From Caulobacterales bacterium (GTDB lineage Bacteria; Pseudomonadota; Alphaproteobacteria; Caulobacterales; Aquidulcibacteraceae): a stretch of 64,000 nt of DNA. Of the stretch, positions 8,690-19,553 are shown in pieces (position 1 is the first letter of the stretch; each line of letters begins with the position of its first letter). The stretch is from the NCBI GenBank assembly GCA_017303355.1, contig JAFLCU010000005.1:124001-188000 (forward strand), in the 5' to 3' direction. The translations under genes were made by a program, and so were the position numbers. The notes under the pieces were generated by a model. That model was given only the letters and a program-made list of their open reading frames with translations. It did no database searches and had not been told where the DNA came from.

Positions 8690-8889
8690 CACTCGACCGC
8701 GCGGTTCTCGCTTTCGCCGGCACAATTGTTCTCATCAGCCTCGCACTCGCGCACTACGCGCACCCCGCCTGGATCTGGCTCACCGTCTTCGCAGGCGCCA
8801 ACATGCTGCAAGCCGCCTTTACCGGCTTTTGCCCAGCCGCGCTGATCTTCAAGGCGCTGGGCGTCAAACAAGGCTGCGCGTTTAAATGA
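8686..8889 (+). CDS. Second DUF2892-like small membrane protein
   Basis: 67 residues, two hydrophobic helices (about 4-24 and 28-46), a FTGFCPAALIF motif and a Cys near the C-terminus, parallel to the DUF2892 gene at 1945. Four-nt overlaps with both neighbours tie it into the sqr operon. It is the YgaP membrane half without its rhodanese. Confidence 0.75.
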   Translation: MTLDRAVLAFAGTIVLISLALAHYAHPAWIWLTVFAGANMLQAAFTGFCPAALIFKALGVKQGCAFK

Positions 8890-10145
8890 AATGCATCACG
8901 ATCGCGGCGGCCGGCACAATCGCGGCCTTGCTCGCCTCGGCGCCGGCCGATGCTCAAACGCTTGATGACGCTATCGCCGCGGCGCTCGATACAAGCCCCG
9001 TCCTCTCCGCCGCGGACGCGCGTGTGGACGGCGCCGACGCCCGCCTGACCCAAGCGCGGTCGGCGCGTTTTCCGCAGATCACCGCGCGCGGACAATACGC
9101 CGAAGCCGAAACCGATTTCGGCGGCGGCCGACATGATATCAATCCGCGTTCCGGAATCGTGGCCGCCGAACAATTGCTGTTCGCGGGCGGGCGCGTTTGG
9201 GCGGCGGAGCGCCAAGCCCGCGCCGGTCGTGAGGCCAGCGAAGCCGAACGCGACAGCGTACGCGCCGCGTTGATCGCCGATGTCGCGGACGCCTATCTGG
9301 GCCTTGCCGTCAGTCGCCGGGCGCTGACCTTGCGCACCTCCAACCTTGCCGCGCTCACGACCTTGGCCGAGCACGCGCAATCGCGATTCGACGCCGGCGA
9401 CATCGCCCGAAGCGATCTGGCGCAAGCACAAGCCCGGCGCGCCGGCGCGCAAGCCGCGCTTGCACAGGCGCGCGCCGACGAGGCTGGCGCGGTCGCACGC
9501 TTTCGCCGCGTGATCGGCATCGAACCTAGCGCTCTTGTTGCCGCCGACACGCCCCCGACAACGCCTGCGACACGCGAGGAGGCGCTGGCCGCCGCGCAAC
9601 ACGCCAACGCGCAACTCATTGCGTTGCGCCAAGCCGAAACCGCGGCGGCCGCCGGGATTTGGCGCGCCGCATCACAACACGCGCCGACTGTTTCGCTCAG
9701 CGTCGAAGCCAGTTCGGTGCGCGATGAATTTCTGCCTGGCTATCGCGCCGACGGCACGGCCCTAGTCGCGCGCGCCTCGGTTCCGTTGTTTACGGGCGGC
9801 CGCGTCAGCGGCGAGGTACGCGAAGCGCGCGCGGCCCTGGTCGAAGCGCGCGCCACGCGCTTGGCGGCCGAGCGCGGCGTGATCGAAGATGTGACACGCG
9901 GTTTCGAATATCACCAGGCCGCACGCGAAGCAGAGGCGGCCGCGCGTCTGCAGGTCGACGCCTCACGCACCGCGTTACAGAGCATCCGCGACGAAGCCTC
10001 GGTTGGACAACGGCCAACCATTGATGTGCTCGACGCCGAGCGCGACCTGCTGCAGGCCGAGTTGGACCTCGATCGCGCACATGCAATGTCCATCGTGTCG
10101 GCTTACAGACTCAACGCCTTGATTGGCCGCGAGCCCCACGCCTAG
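8886..10145 (+). CDS. TolC-family outer-membrane efflux channel
   Basis: 419 residues with a Sec signal (cleavage near ADAQ, about residue 23) and two OEP repeats of long alpha-helices rich in Ala and Arg, as in TolC/OprM. It probably completes the tripartite pump whose permease and adaptor are in the divergent operon. Its last 4 nt overlap the convergent regulator gene, so the two transcripts collide tail to tail. Confidence 0.87.
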   Translation: MKCITIAAAGTIAALLASAPADAQTLDDAIAAALDTSPVLSAADARVDGADARLTQARSARFPQITARGQYAEAETDFGGGRHDINPRSGIVAAEQLLFAGGRVWAAERQARAGREASEAERDSVRAALIADVADAYLGLAVSRRALTLRTSNLAALTTLAEHAQSRFDAGDIARSDLAQAQARRAGAQAALAQARADEAGAVARFRRVIGIEPSALVAADTPPTTPATREEALAAAQHANAQLIALRQAETAAAAGIWRAASQHAPTVSLSVEASSVRDEFLPGYRADGTALVARASVPLFTGGRVSGEVREARAALVEARATRLAAERGVIEDVTRGFEYHQAAREAEAAARLQVDASRTALQSIRDEASVGQRPTIDVLDAERDLLQAELDLDRAHAMSIVSAYRLNALIGREPHA

Positions 10146-10519
10146 CACCCGCTATAAAGCTCGCACAAAACGCCAATGAGCCGCTCCGCGATCGGATCAG
10201 CGAGACGATAATAGATCGTTTGCGCATCCCGGCGCGTTGCGACGAGCCCGTCCGCGCGCAATTTGGCGAGATGTTGGGATAGCGCCGACTGGCTCAGATT
10301 CACATACTCGCCAAGCTCAGTGACCGACATCTCCTCACCGCTGAGACGGCAAAGCACGGTCAATCGCTGCTCGTTGGCGAGAAGCTTCAACAGACGCGCC
10401 GCCTCGACCGCCCGCGGCTCAAGATGCTCGACCGGTTGCGGCGTCGCCCGGCCGCGCGGCTTCGCCGCCGGGGACTTAGCTTTGGGTTTTGGACCAGAAC
10501 GCACGGCAGCCGAACGCAT
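10142..10519 (-). CDS. ArsR-family repressor, BigR/SqrR-like persulfide sensor candidate
   Basis: 125 residues. A basic N-terminal extension (1-28) precedes a winged helix: recognition-helix region NLSQSALSQHLAKLRADGLV (74-93) and wing RRDAQTIYYRLAD. Cys57 sits where BigR/SqrR have their first redox Cys; Cys119 and Cys125 flank the place of the second one. In that family a Cys-Cys tetrasulfide releases DNA. Its position at the end of a sqr/rhodanese/RND block supports this role, but the exact sensing pair is not settled by sequence. Confidence 0.78.
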   Translation of the reverse strand: MRSAAVRSGPKPKAKSPAAKPRGRATPQPVEHLEPRAVEAARLLKLLANEQRLTVLCRLSGEEMSVTELGEYVNLSQSALSQHLAKLRADGLVATRRDAQTIYYRLADPIAERLIGVLCELYSGC

Positions 10520-10535
10520 ACATACCTCTTTCAGA

Positions 10536-10548
10536 CGCTAATTTAGCG
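10536..10548. promoter_or_regulatory. Palindrome upstream of the ArsR-type gene
   Basis: CGCTAA-T-TTAGCG, 17 nt before the regulator start codon. Position suits an autoregulatory operator; its sequence differs from the palindrome between the two sulfide operons. Confidence 0.3.
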
Positions 10549-10686
10549 ATCTCGAATGAATGTTCAATGAACTCCAGCCCGATGCAAGGCCCCAGATCAT
10601 CGCCGCGCCGGCGAGTCCCATCTCGATCCACCTTGCCCGCCAGCCTCGCTGCGTCACACTGGCGCCGCACACCGAGGTTTGTCCCC

Positions 10687-11031
10687 ATGCGCTGGCTTTC
10701 ACTCTTTTTCGCGCCGGAACTGCGCGCCTGGCGCGGACAGATGACGCTTTGGAAGGTTTATTGGGGGTATGGCGTTCTCACCAGCGGCGCGCTCGCCTTG
10801 TTGTTGCTCGAGGCGCTGCGCCAACAAAAGCTCTGGATCGAGCAGGCGCTGCTTGTCGCGTTCGCCCTCTACACGGCATGGATTCTCATTGCGGTCTGGC
10901 GTTGCGCCGAGCACGCCAGACCGCAATGGCGCCTCTTTGCGCGTCTTTCGACCGTCGTATGGGCCGGCAACGCGCTCATGGTGCTGGGCTTTCTGGAACT
11001 CGACCTGCTGGCGCGTCTTCTTGGACATTAA
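10687..11031 (+). CDS. Small integral membrane protein, function unknown
   Basis: 114 residues with three predicted TM helices (about 24-44, 50-70, 85-105). ATG chosen because GAGG lies 9 nt upstream; longer upstream frames overlap the regulator leader and have no family features. The last 4 nt overlap the convergent transporter gene. I do not recognise a named family. Confidence 0.65.
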   Translation: MRWLSLFFAPELRAWRGQMTLWKVYWGYGVLTSGALALLLLEALRQQKLWIEQALLVAFALYTAWILIAVWRCAEHARPQWRLFARLSTVVWAGNALMVLGFLELDLLARLLGH

Positions 11032-12092
11032 GTCCCGCCAGTGCGCGCGCCTCGCGACATGGAAACTACGAGCCCCGCCGCGGTGAGCGCCCATGCGCCT
11101 AGCGCGACCCATACCATCGCGCCTGAAATGAGCCGCAGCGGCGCGAAGTCCGCCGCCAAGGAAAGACGCAGGCTCGCTAAAGCATACATGCCGAGCGGAA
11201 ACACCAGACTCCAGAGCATCGGCGTATAGCCGATGGGCGCACGGCGCACGCCATGCTTCCAGAAGCCGAAAAGAACGAGCAAGGGAATCCACCAGGTCGC
11301 CCACGCCCACATAATGAGCGTCACCCCGTCTATGAATGGACGCATGGATTCAAGAAAGGCGATCCCGGTGTCGGTCAGGATGAGCACTGATCCGGCGTTG
11401 GTGCTGATGGCCGCCGCGCCCATCACCACCCAAATGAGCGGGCTCACATCCTCCGGCTCGATGTCGAAGAAGAAGATGCGGTAGGCGAACAAGGTGACGA
11501 ATATGCCGTAGAGAGCAAGACCAATGCCCCAGAGCATGTGAACGAGCACAAGCGCGCTCTGCTGGTGAGCGCCAAGATTTGGCGCGATGGCAGCGCCCAG
11601 AATGACGAGTGACTGGGTTCCGACGATCGCGATGAGCCAGCCGCCGTGAACGACGTTCGCCCCATGCGCCGTATTGAGGAAGGTGAGAACGCCGAACGAA
11701 AAATATATCAGCCCAACCCAGAGAATGAGCGCAAACACCCACATCGCCGTCGCCGCTTCGCTCCAGCCACGCAGATTCATGCCCACACCCAAAACGTCGG
11801 TGGCGGCGACAGTGGTAAAGAAAGCAAAGACGAGCTTTGGGCTGGTGATGTCCGCCCAGAACGCCTGGCGCGCGATCAGAATGCGCACCCCGGTCAAGAA
11901 CCACAGAAGCGGATAGACGACGATATTAAGCGCGAACAGAAGCGCCGAGAGCCGAGGCTGATGCTCAAGAAACAGAGCATTTGAAATAATGCCCGTCGCC
12001 ATGACGAAAGCGAAATAGCCCGGATAGAGGTTCGCAATGGCCGCGTAGGCTTTATCGCGCAGGGTCTGCGATTGCCGTGGCGCGGGCATCAC
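11028..12092 (-). CDS. TDT-family transporter (TehA/SLAC1-like)
   Basis: 354 residues with ten hydrophobic helices and the opening NLYPGYFAFVMATGIISN typical of the tellurite-resistance/dicarboxylate transporter family (TehA, Mae1, SLAC1 anion channels). It would move small anions such as malate or another carboxylate across the inner membrane; which one is not visible. An FNR-like box lies about 80 nt upstream. Confidence 0.8.
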   Translation of the reverse strand: MMPAPRQSQTLRDKAYAAIANLYPGYFAFVMATGIISNALFLEHQPRLSALLFALNIVVYPLLWFLTGVRILIARQAFWADITSPKLVFAFFTTVAATDVLGVGMNLRGWSEAATAMWVFALILWVGLIYFSFGVLTFLNTAHGANVVHGGWLIAIVGTQSLVILGAAIAPNLGAHQQSALVLVHMLWGIGLALYGIFVTLFAYRIFFFDIEPEDVSPLIWVVMGAAAISTNAGSVLILTDTGIAFLESMRPFIDGVTLIMWAWATWWIPLLVLFGFWKHGVRRAPIGYTPMLWSLVFPLGMYALASLRLSLAADFAPLRLISGAMVWVALGAWALTAAGLVVSMSRGARTGGT

Positions 12093-12173
12093 CCCGTCCT
12101 CCGTGGATGAGCCTGTCAGAGGACGACCTGCCCTGCCGCTATTGAGCAGAAGCCCGATCGCCGCCCGCGATCA

Positions 12174-12187
12174 ATGATGCAGGTCAA
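12174..12187. promoter_or_regulatory. FNR/FixK-like box upstream of the TDT transporter
   Basis: ATGA-TGCAGG-TCAA: seven of eight half-site bases of TTGA-N6-TCAA. It is centred about 88 nt before the transporter start and lies in the 146-nt gap behind the tyrosine phenol-lyase gene. Confidence 0.4.
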
Positions 12188-12238
12188 GCTTGGGCTTGAT
12201 AACAGGCAAGCGCCCATTGGACGCCGTAGCTCGCAAGG

Positions 12239-14332
<2,094 letters not shown>

Positions 14333-14336
<4 letters not shown>

Positions 14337-15334
14337 GCATCACACCGGAACTCGTCTGCCCAGCGGGCACGCCGGCGGCCTTGCGCGACGCGGTCGATGC
14401 CGGCGCCGATAGCGTTTATTGCGGACTGCAAAACGCCACCAACGCGCGCAATTTTCCGGGTCTGAATTTCTCGCTCGAGGATTTGCGCGAAAGCGTCGCC
14501 TATGCGCATGCGCGCCGCGCCAAGGTTCTGCTCGCCGTCAATTCCTTCGCGACAGCCGGAAAGACAAGTCTTTGGCGCGACGCCATCGACGCGGGCGTGG
14601 ATCTTGGCGTTGACGCCATCATCGTCGCCGATATCGGCGTTGCCGCTTACGCGGCGCGCGCCCATCCCCAACAAAGGCTGCACTTGTCGGTGCAGGCGTC
14701 GGCGTCGAGCCCTGAAGCCATCGGCTATTATTGCCGCGAGTTCGGCATCCGGCGCGTTGTCTTGCCCCGCATCCTGACGATCCCAGAGATTGAGCAAATA
14801 GCGTCCGAGATTCCGTGTGAAATCGAGACGTTCATCTTCGGCAATCATGGCCTCATGCTTGAGGGCCGCTGCAGCCTCACCAATTACATAACAGGCCAGT
14901 CCACAAACATGGACGGGGTTTGCTCTCCCGCATCGCAGGTGCGCTTCGAACCGGGCCCGAACGGAACGATGAGCAGCCGGCTGGGCGAACTCGTCATCGA
15001 TTGCTTCACGCAGAGTGATAACGCCGGCTATCCCACGATCTGCAAAGGACGATATCTCACGCCCTGCCGAGAAGGTCCCTACTATGCCTTTGAGGAGCCG
15101 GTGAGCCTCAACCTCGCCGCCATGTTGGGAGATCTGATCAAAGCTGGCGTACATGCGTTCAAGATCGAGGGGCGGCAACGCTCGCGCGCGTACGTCAAAG
15201 CCGTTGTCTCCTCATTCCGGCGCGCCATCGACGCCGCGCTCAGCGGCGGCGCTCCCGATGTCGATGGTTTGCTCGCGCTAACCGAGGGACAAAAGCAAAC
15301 GGCTGGCGCATTCAAAACCAAGACATGGCGCTGA
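14333..15334 (+). CDS. ubiU: U32-family protein, O2-independent ubiquinone hydroxylation subunit
   Basis: 333 residues, the UbiU length, starting LVCPAGTPAALRDAVDAGADSVY as in peptidase-U32 proteins. The UbiU/UbiV pair hydroxylates the ubiquinone ring without O2; each carries a 4Fe-4S cluster. Cys180, Cys197 and Cys237 match three of the cluster ligands of E. coli UbiU, but the first, in the E. coli loop GSLCIMSEGRC, is replaced: here the loop reads GNHGLMLEGRC (170-180), with Gly173 at the Cys position. His172 or Cys162 could substitute, or the cluster may differ. Coupled to ubiT and ubiV by overlaps. Confidence 0.88.
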
Positions 15335-16248
15335 AGACAATGGAGACATCGCTTCAGCTCACGCTCGGGCCGCTGCTGTTTCACTGGCCCGCCGCGCACA
15401 AACGCGATTTCTACGCCCGCATCGCCGATGAAGCGCCCATCGATGTTGTCTATCTCGGCGAAGTCGTCTGCTCAAAACGCGCGCCTTTGTTTGACGCGCA
15501 CTATCCCGCTGTCGTCGAACGACTCGTGCGCGGCGGCAAGCAGGTTGTGTTCTCCTCGCTCGCCGAAGTGGTGCTGCGCAGGGAGCGTCAGATGACCGCC
15601 AGCCTGAGCGAAATCTCCGAGTTCGACGTCGAAGCCAACGATGTCTCCGCGCTGACGTGCTTGAGCGGGCGCCCGCATCGGATCGGCCAGTACCTGAACG
15701 TCTATAATGAAGAGACCTTGCGCCATCTTGCCGAACGCGGCGCCCATCATTTCGCCTTGCCGGCCGAATTACCGCGCGAAGGCGTGGCCGCGCTGAGCGC
15801 CGCGGCTCAAGACCTGGACGTCGGCCTTGAGATCCAGGTCTTCGGCAAGGCGCCGCTGGCGCTTTCGGCGCGCTGCTACCACGCGCGCGCGCACGGACGC
15901 ACAAAGGACAATTGCCAATTCGTTTGCGAGGAGGACGCGGACGGCATGCCGCTGCGGACACTCGACGGCAAATCCTGGCTGAGCGTCAACGGCGTCCAAA
16001 CCCTATCCCACACCCACCTTTGCCTGCTCGGCGAGATCGAAGAGCTGAGGAACGTCGGCGTCACCCATCTACGGCTATCGCCGCACTCGCTGGACATGCT
16101 GGCCGTCGCACAGACGTTTCGCGACGTGATGGACGGGGGCCTGGAGCCAGGGGCCGGGCAAGAGCGCCTCATGGCGATGGACGGCGTCACGGCATTGGCC
16201 AACGGCTTTTGGCATGGCGCCGCTGGCCATCGTTTCGTCGCGCTCTAA
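15325..16248 (+). CDS. ubiV: U32-family protein, O2-independent ubiquinone hydroxylation partner
   Basis: 307 residues. Cys49, Cys184, Cys197 and Cys201 reproduce the spacing of the four Fe-S ligands of E. coli UbiV (13 and 4 residues between the last three). It overlaps ubiU by 10 nt if the first ATG is used; ATG 15340 is an alternative that would start after the ubiU stop. Last native gene before the resistance segment, whose sequence begins directly behind its stop codon. Confidence 0.87.
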   Translation: MALKTMETSLQLTLGPLLFHWPAAHKRDFYARIADEAPIDVVYLGEVVCSKRAPLFDAHYPAVVERLVRGGKQVVFSSLAEVVLRRERQMTASLSEISEFDVEANDVSALTCLSGRPHRIGQYLNVYNEETLRHLAERGAHHFALPAELPREGVAALSAAAQDLDVGLEIQVFGKAPLALSARCYHARAHGRTKDNCQFVCEEDADGMPLRTLDGKSWLSVNGVQTLSHTHLCLLGEIEELRNVGVTHLRLSPHSLDMLAVAQTFRDVMDGGLEPGAGQERLMAMDGVTALANGFWHGAAGHRFVAL

Positions 16249-16568
16249 GAAATGCTCCAATTTACTCCCACTCTATTGTAAACAAGACATTTTTATCTTT
16301 TATATTCAATGGCTTATTTTCCTGCTAATTGGTAATACCATGAAAAATACCATGCTCAGAAAAGGCTTAACAATATTTTGAAAAATTGCCTACTGAGCGC
16401 TGCCGCACAGCTCCATAGGCCGCTTTCCTGGCTTTGCTTCCAGATGTATGCTCTTCTGCTCCTGCAGCTAATGGATCACCGCAAACAGGTTACTCGCCTG
16501 GGGATTCCCTTTCGACCCGAGCATCCGTATGAGACTCATGCTCGATTATTATTATTATAGAAGCCCCC
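16249..16568. other. AT-rich sul2 leader, no gene
   Basis: 320 nt, markedly lower in GC than its surroundings. It matches, as I recall it, the standard sequence preceding sul2 on RSF1010-related replicons. The short open frame at 16378-16560 has no ribosome site or family match and is not called. The sul2 promoter should lie here. Confidence 0.65.
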
Positions 16569-17384
16569 ATGAATAAATCGCTCATCATTTTCGGCATCGT
16601 CAACATAACCTCGGACAGTTTCTCCGATGGAGGCCGGTATCTGGCGCCAGACGCAGCCATTGCGCAGGCGCGTAAGCTGATGGCCGAGGGGGCAGATGTG
16701 ATCGACCTCGGTCCGGCATCCAGCAATCCCGACGCCGCGCCTGTTTCGTCCGACACAGAAATCGCGCGTATCGCGCCGGTGCTGGACGCGCTCAAGGCAG
16801 ATGGCATTCCCGTCTCGCTCGACAGTTATCAACCCGCGACGCAAGCCTATGCCTTGTCGCGTGGTGTGGCCTATCTCAATGATATTCGCGGTTTTCCAGA
16901 CGCTGCGTTCTATCCGCAATTGGCGAAATCATCTGCCAAACTCGTCGTTATGCATTCGGTGCAAGACGGGCAGGCAGATCGGCGCGAGGCACCCGCTGGC
17001 GACATCATGGATCACATTGCGGCGTTCTTTGACGCGCGCATCGCGGCGCTGACGGGTGCCGGTATCAAACGCAACCGCCTTGTCCTTGATCCCGGCATGG
17101 GGTTTTTTCTGGGGGCTGCTCCCGAAACCTCGCTCTCGGTGCTGGCGCGGTTCGATGAATTGCGGCTGCGCTTCGATTTGCCGGTGCTTCTGTCTGTTTC
17201 GCGCAAATCCTTTCTGCGCGCGCTCACAGGCCGTGGTCCGGGGGATGTCGGGGCCGCGACACTCGCTGCAGAGCTTGCCGCCGCCGCAGGTGGAGCTGAC
17301 TTCATCCGCACACACGAGCCGCGCCCCTTGCGCGACGGGCTGGCGGTATTGGCGGCGCTGAAAGAAACCGCAAGAATTCGTTAA
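16569..17384 (+). CDS. sul2: Sulfonamide-resistant dihydropteroate synthase Sul2
   Basis: 271 residues, identical as far as I can recall to plasmid-borne Sul2. Folate-enzyme landmarks: GIVNITSDSFSDGG at 9-22, DLGPASSNPD near 48, LDPGMGFF near 176 and RKSFLRAL near 215. It condenses p-aminobenzoate with the pterin diphosphate while rejecting sulfonamides, so it supplements the host FolP. The short ATG context follows the AT-rich leader. It is a transferred gene; the host copy of folP is not in this window. Confidence 0.97.
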   Translation: MNKSLIIFGIVNITSDSFSDGGRYLAPDAAIAQARKLMAEGADVIDLGPASSNPDAAPVSSDTEIARIAPVLDALKADGIPVSLDSYQPATQAYALSRGVAYLNDIRGFPDAAFYPQLAKSSAKLVVMHSVQDGQADRREAPAGDIMDHIAAFFDARIAALTGAGIKRNRLVLDPGMGFFLGAAPETSLSVLARFDELRLRFDLPVLLSVSRKSFLRALTGRGPGDVGAATLAAELAAAAGGADFIRTHEPRPLRDGLAVLAALKETARIR

Positions 17385-17470
17385 CTGCACATTCGGGATA
17401 TTTCTCTATATTCGCGGTTCAGCAGGCATGTCCCCTTTGAGGGCGACCCGACGACAGGATAATCGACCTT

Positions 17471-17713
17471 ATGGTGCGCAAATATTTCGGCACAGACGGT
17501 ATTCGTGGCAAAGCCAACGAAGGCGCGATGACGGCGGAAACCGCCTTGCGCGTCGGCATGGCGGCTGGCCGTGTCTTTCGTCGCGGTGACCACCGCCATC
17601 GTGTCGTGATCGGCAAGGATACGCGCCTGTCGGGCTATATGCTTGAACCCGCGCTCACAGCCGGTTTCACCTCGATGGGCATGGACGTATTCCTTTTTGG
17701 CCCGCTGCCGACA
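17471..17713 (+). pseudogene. glmM: glmM 5' fragment (phosphoglucosamine mutase), cut off by ISCR2
   Basis: The first 81 codons are a clean GlmM N-terminus ([30 protein letters not shown]), then identity ends at PLPT, just before the conserved PAVA segment and far short of the roughly 445-residue protein. The catalytic serine region is absent, so it is not functional. The same truncated glmM sits behind sul2 on many resistance plasmids. Confidence 0.93.
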
Positions 17714-19553
17714 ACGTATAGGAAGAATAAACGCCCTTTTCACCCAAGTCCAACAGCTTTGGACCGCAGTTGACTCTTTCGACACCCCTGCGATGCAACC
17801 CAATCCGGCTGACGGGGAGCCAGCAACGCTGAAAATTTACCCTCCTCTTTCCCACTAGCGGCTCCTTTTCCGACAACCAGCACGGCGGATCCCTGCCGCG
17901 GCGCTGTGAACGCAGCATTTTGATTGGTATCGTTGGCCTTCAGGCTCGTCAGTCAAACAGACCCAGGAGCAGCTCAGCCGGTGGCGCCCGGCTTTCGGGT
18001 AACGCCCTGGTCCCGCTGGTTTCGGCTTTGTGCTTCAGGTGATCAAGGATCTGCTTGATCACTATAGGGTCTTCAATGCAGGCGATGACTTTCATGGCGC
18101 CGCCGCAGCCGCTGCAGGTCTCGATGTCGATATTGAAAACACGCTTGAGCCGTTGCGCCCATGTCATCGACGCTCGCCGTTGTGCTGGTGTTGCCGGTTC
18201 ATCAGCCACCCTGACCTTGTTGCCCCTGCCCCGTTTTGCCGGCGTGACCAACGCCCGGTGCCGACTGTTGGGTGCGAACACCCCGTGGAAGCGGGTTAGG
18301 TTGACTCTGGGCTTCGGTACCAGGGCGGCCAGCCTTGCAATGAAATCCAATGGTTCGAAAATGACGTGCGTGGTGCCGTCCCGGTACGGCGTCTTGAGCT
18401 GGTAGCGCACGTTGCCGCCTCGTGTTAACGACAGCCGCTTCTCGGATACCGCCGGGCGGCTGATGTACCGGCACAGCCGTTCGAGCTTCTTGCGTTCATC
18501 GGCCCTGGCCGCCACGCCGGCGTGCAGGCTGGACCCGGCTACCTTGCCAATCCCGTCACCGAACGGATCACCACTGGTCGGCAGAGTTTGCAAAGTGAAC
18601 ACCTTTCGCCCCGCCTGTGAACCGACAGCGATACGGTAAGTGATCGAGTGCCCCAGCAGGGGTGTCATCGGGTCGTCATCCACCGCATCCGAGGCCAGAT
18701 AGCTGTTTTCGACATCCCGTTCCAGCAGGCCTTGCCGTTCCAGATAGCGACCCACCCGGTGGGCGATGGTGTGCGTCAGCTGGGTGAGCTCTGGGCTGGT
18801 CGGCGCCTTGACCCAGCGGAAACGCGCTGAGCCGTGGGATTGCTCGACATACACACCGTCGAGAAACAGCATGTGGAAGTGAACATTCAGATTGAGCGCC
18901 GATCCAAAACGCTGGATCAGGGTGACCGCGCCCGTCTTGGCCACTTGGTGGGTATGGCCCGCTTTCTTGACCAGGTGCGTGGCAATGACGCGGTAAACGA
19001 TGCCCAGCACCCACCCCATGATCTCGGGCCGGCTGGCAAACAGGAAACGCAGCTGAAACGGGAAGCTCAACACCCACTGACGCATGGGTTGTTCAGGCAG
19101 TACTTCATCAACCAGCAAGGCGGCACTTTCGGCCATCCGCCGCGCCCCACAGCTCGGGCAGAAACCGCGACGCTTACAGCTGAAAGCGACCAGGTGCTCG
19201 GCGTGGCAAGACTCGCAGCGAACCCGTAGAAAGCCATGCTCCAGCCGCCCGCATTGGAGAAATTCTTCAAATTCCCGTTGCACATAGCCCGGCAATTCCT
19301 TTCCCTGCTCTGCCATAAGCGCAGCGAATGCCGGGTAATACTCGTCAACGATCTGATAGAGAAGGGTTTGCTCGGGTCGGTGGCTCTGGTAACGACCAGT
19401 ATCCCGATCCCGGCTGGCCGTCCTGGCCGCCACATGAGGCATGTTCCGCGTCCTTGCAATACTGTGTTTACATACAGTCTATCGCTTAGCGGAAAGTTCT
19501 TTTACCCTCAGCCGAAATGCCTGCCGTTGCTAGACATTGCCAGCCAGTGCCCG
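17714..19553 (-). mobile_element. ISCR2 (IS91-like, rolling-circle), complete
   Basis: About 1.84 kb, in agreement with the roughly 1.85 kb I recall for ISCR2. The oriIS end is on the left, joined to truncated glmM; the terIS end is on the right, 1-10 nt from the guaA stop codon. The 235-nt stretch 17714-17948 between glmM and the transposase stop is the oriIS side and holds no gene. IS91-like elements lack terminal inverted repeats and do not duplicate their target. Confidence 0.85.
17949..19442 (-). CDS. ISCR2 transposase (HUH rolling-circle type)
   Basis: 497 residues. An N-terminal zinc-binding region (Cys76/79/89/95/98), the metal-binding HUH motif HFH at 188-190 inside NVHFHMLFLDG, and the catalytic Tyr in CRYISRP further on are all intact. 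It nicks at oriIS and drives one-ended rolling-circle transfer that can run past terIS into neighbouring DNA, here into guaA. Full length, so the element may still be active. Confidence 0.93.
   Translation of the reverse strand: MPHVAARTASRDRDTGRYQSHRPEQTLLYQIVDEYYPAFAALMAEQGKELPGYVQREFEEFLQCGRLEHGFLRVRCESCHAEHLVAFSCKRRGFCPSCGARRMAESAALLVDEVLPEQPMRQWVLSFPFQLRFLFASRPEIMGWVLGIVYRVIATHLVKKAGHTHQVAKTGAVTLIQRFGSALNLNVHFHMLFLDGVYVEQSHGSARFRWVKAPTSPELTQLTHTIAHRVGRYLERQGLLERDVENSYLASDAVDDDPMTPLLGHSITYRIAVGSQAGRKVFTLQTLPTSGDPFGDGIGKVAGSSLHAGVAARADERKKLERLCRYISRPAVSEKRLSLTRGGNVRYQLKTPYRDGTTHVIFEPLDFIARLAALVPKPRVNLTRFHGVFAPNSRHRALVTPAKRGRGNKVRVADEPATPAQRRASMTWAQRLKRVFNIDIETCSGCGGAMKVIACIEDPIVIKQILDHLKHKAETSGTRALPESRAPPAELLLGLFD

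Larger units (their letters stand above)
16249..19553. mobile_element. Acquired segment: sul2 - truncated glmM - ISCR2
   Basis: About 3.3 kb with features alien to the host: an AT-rich 320-nt leader, sul2, a glmM 5' fragment, and an IS91-like ISCR2 element in opposite orientation. The same gene order is found on RSF1010-type plasmids, GIsul2 islands and SXT-type elements. Host coding sequence stops at the ubiV stop codon on the left and restarts at the guaA stop codon on the right, so neither gene is broken. No target duplication is seen, as expected for rolling-circle IS91-type elements. The outer ends are placed by exclusion and may be off by a few bases. Confidence 0.82.

Noticed and set aside
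16378-16560. 60-codon frame in the sul2 leader
   Set aside because: No ribosome site, no domain, and the stretch is a known non-coding leader of sul2.
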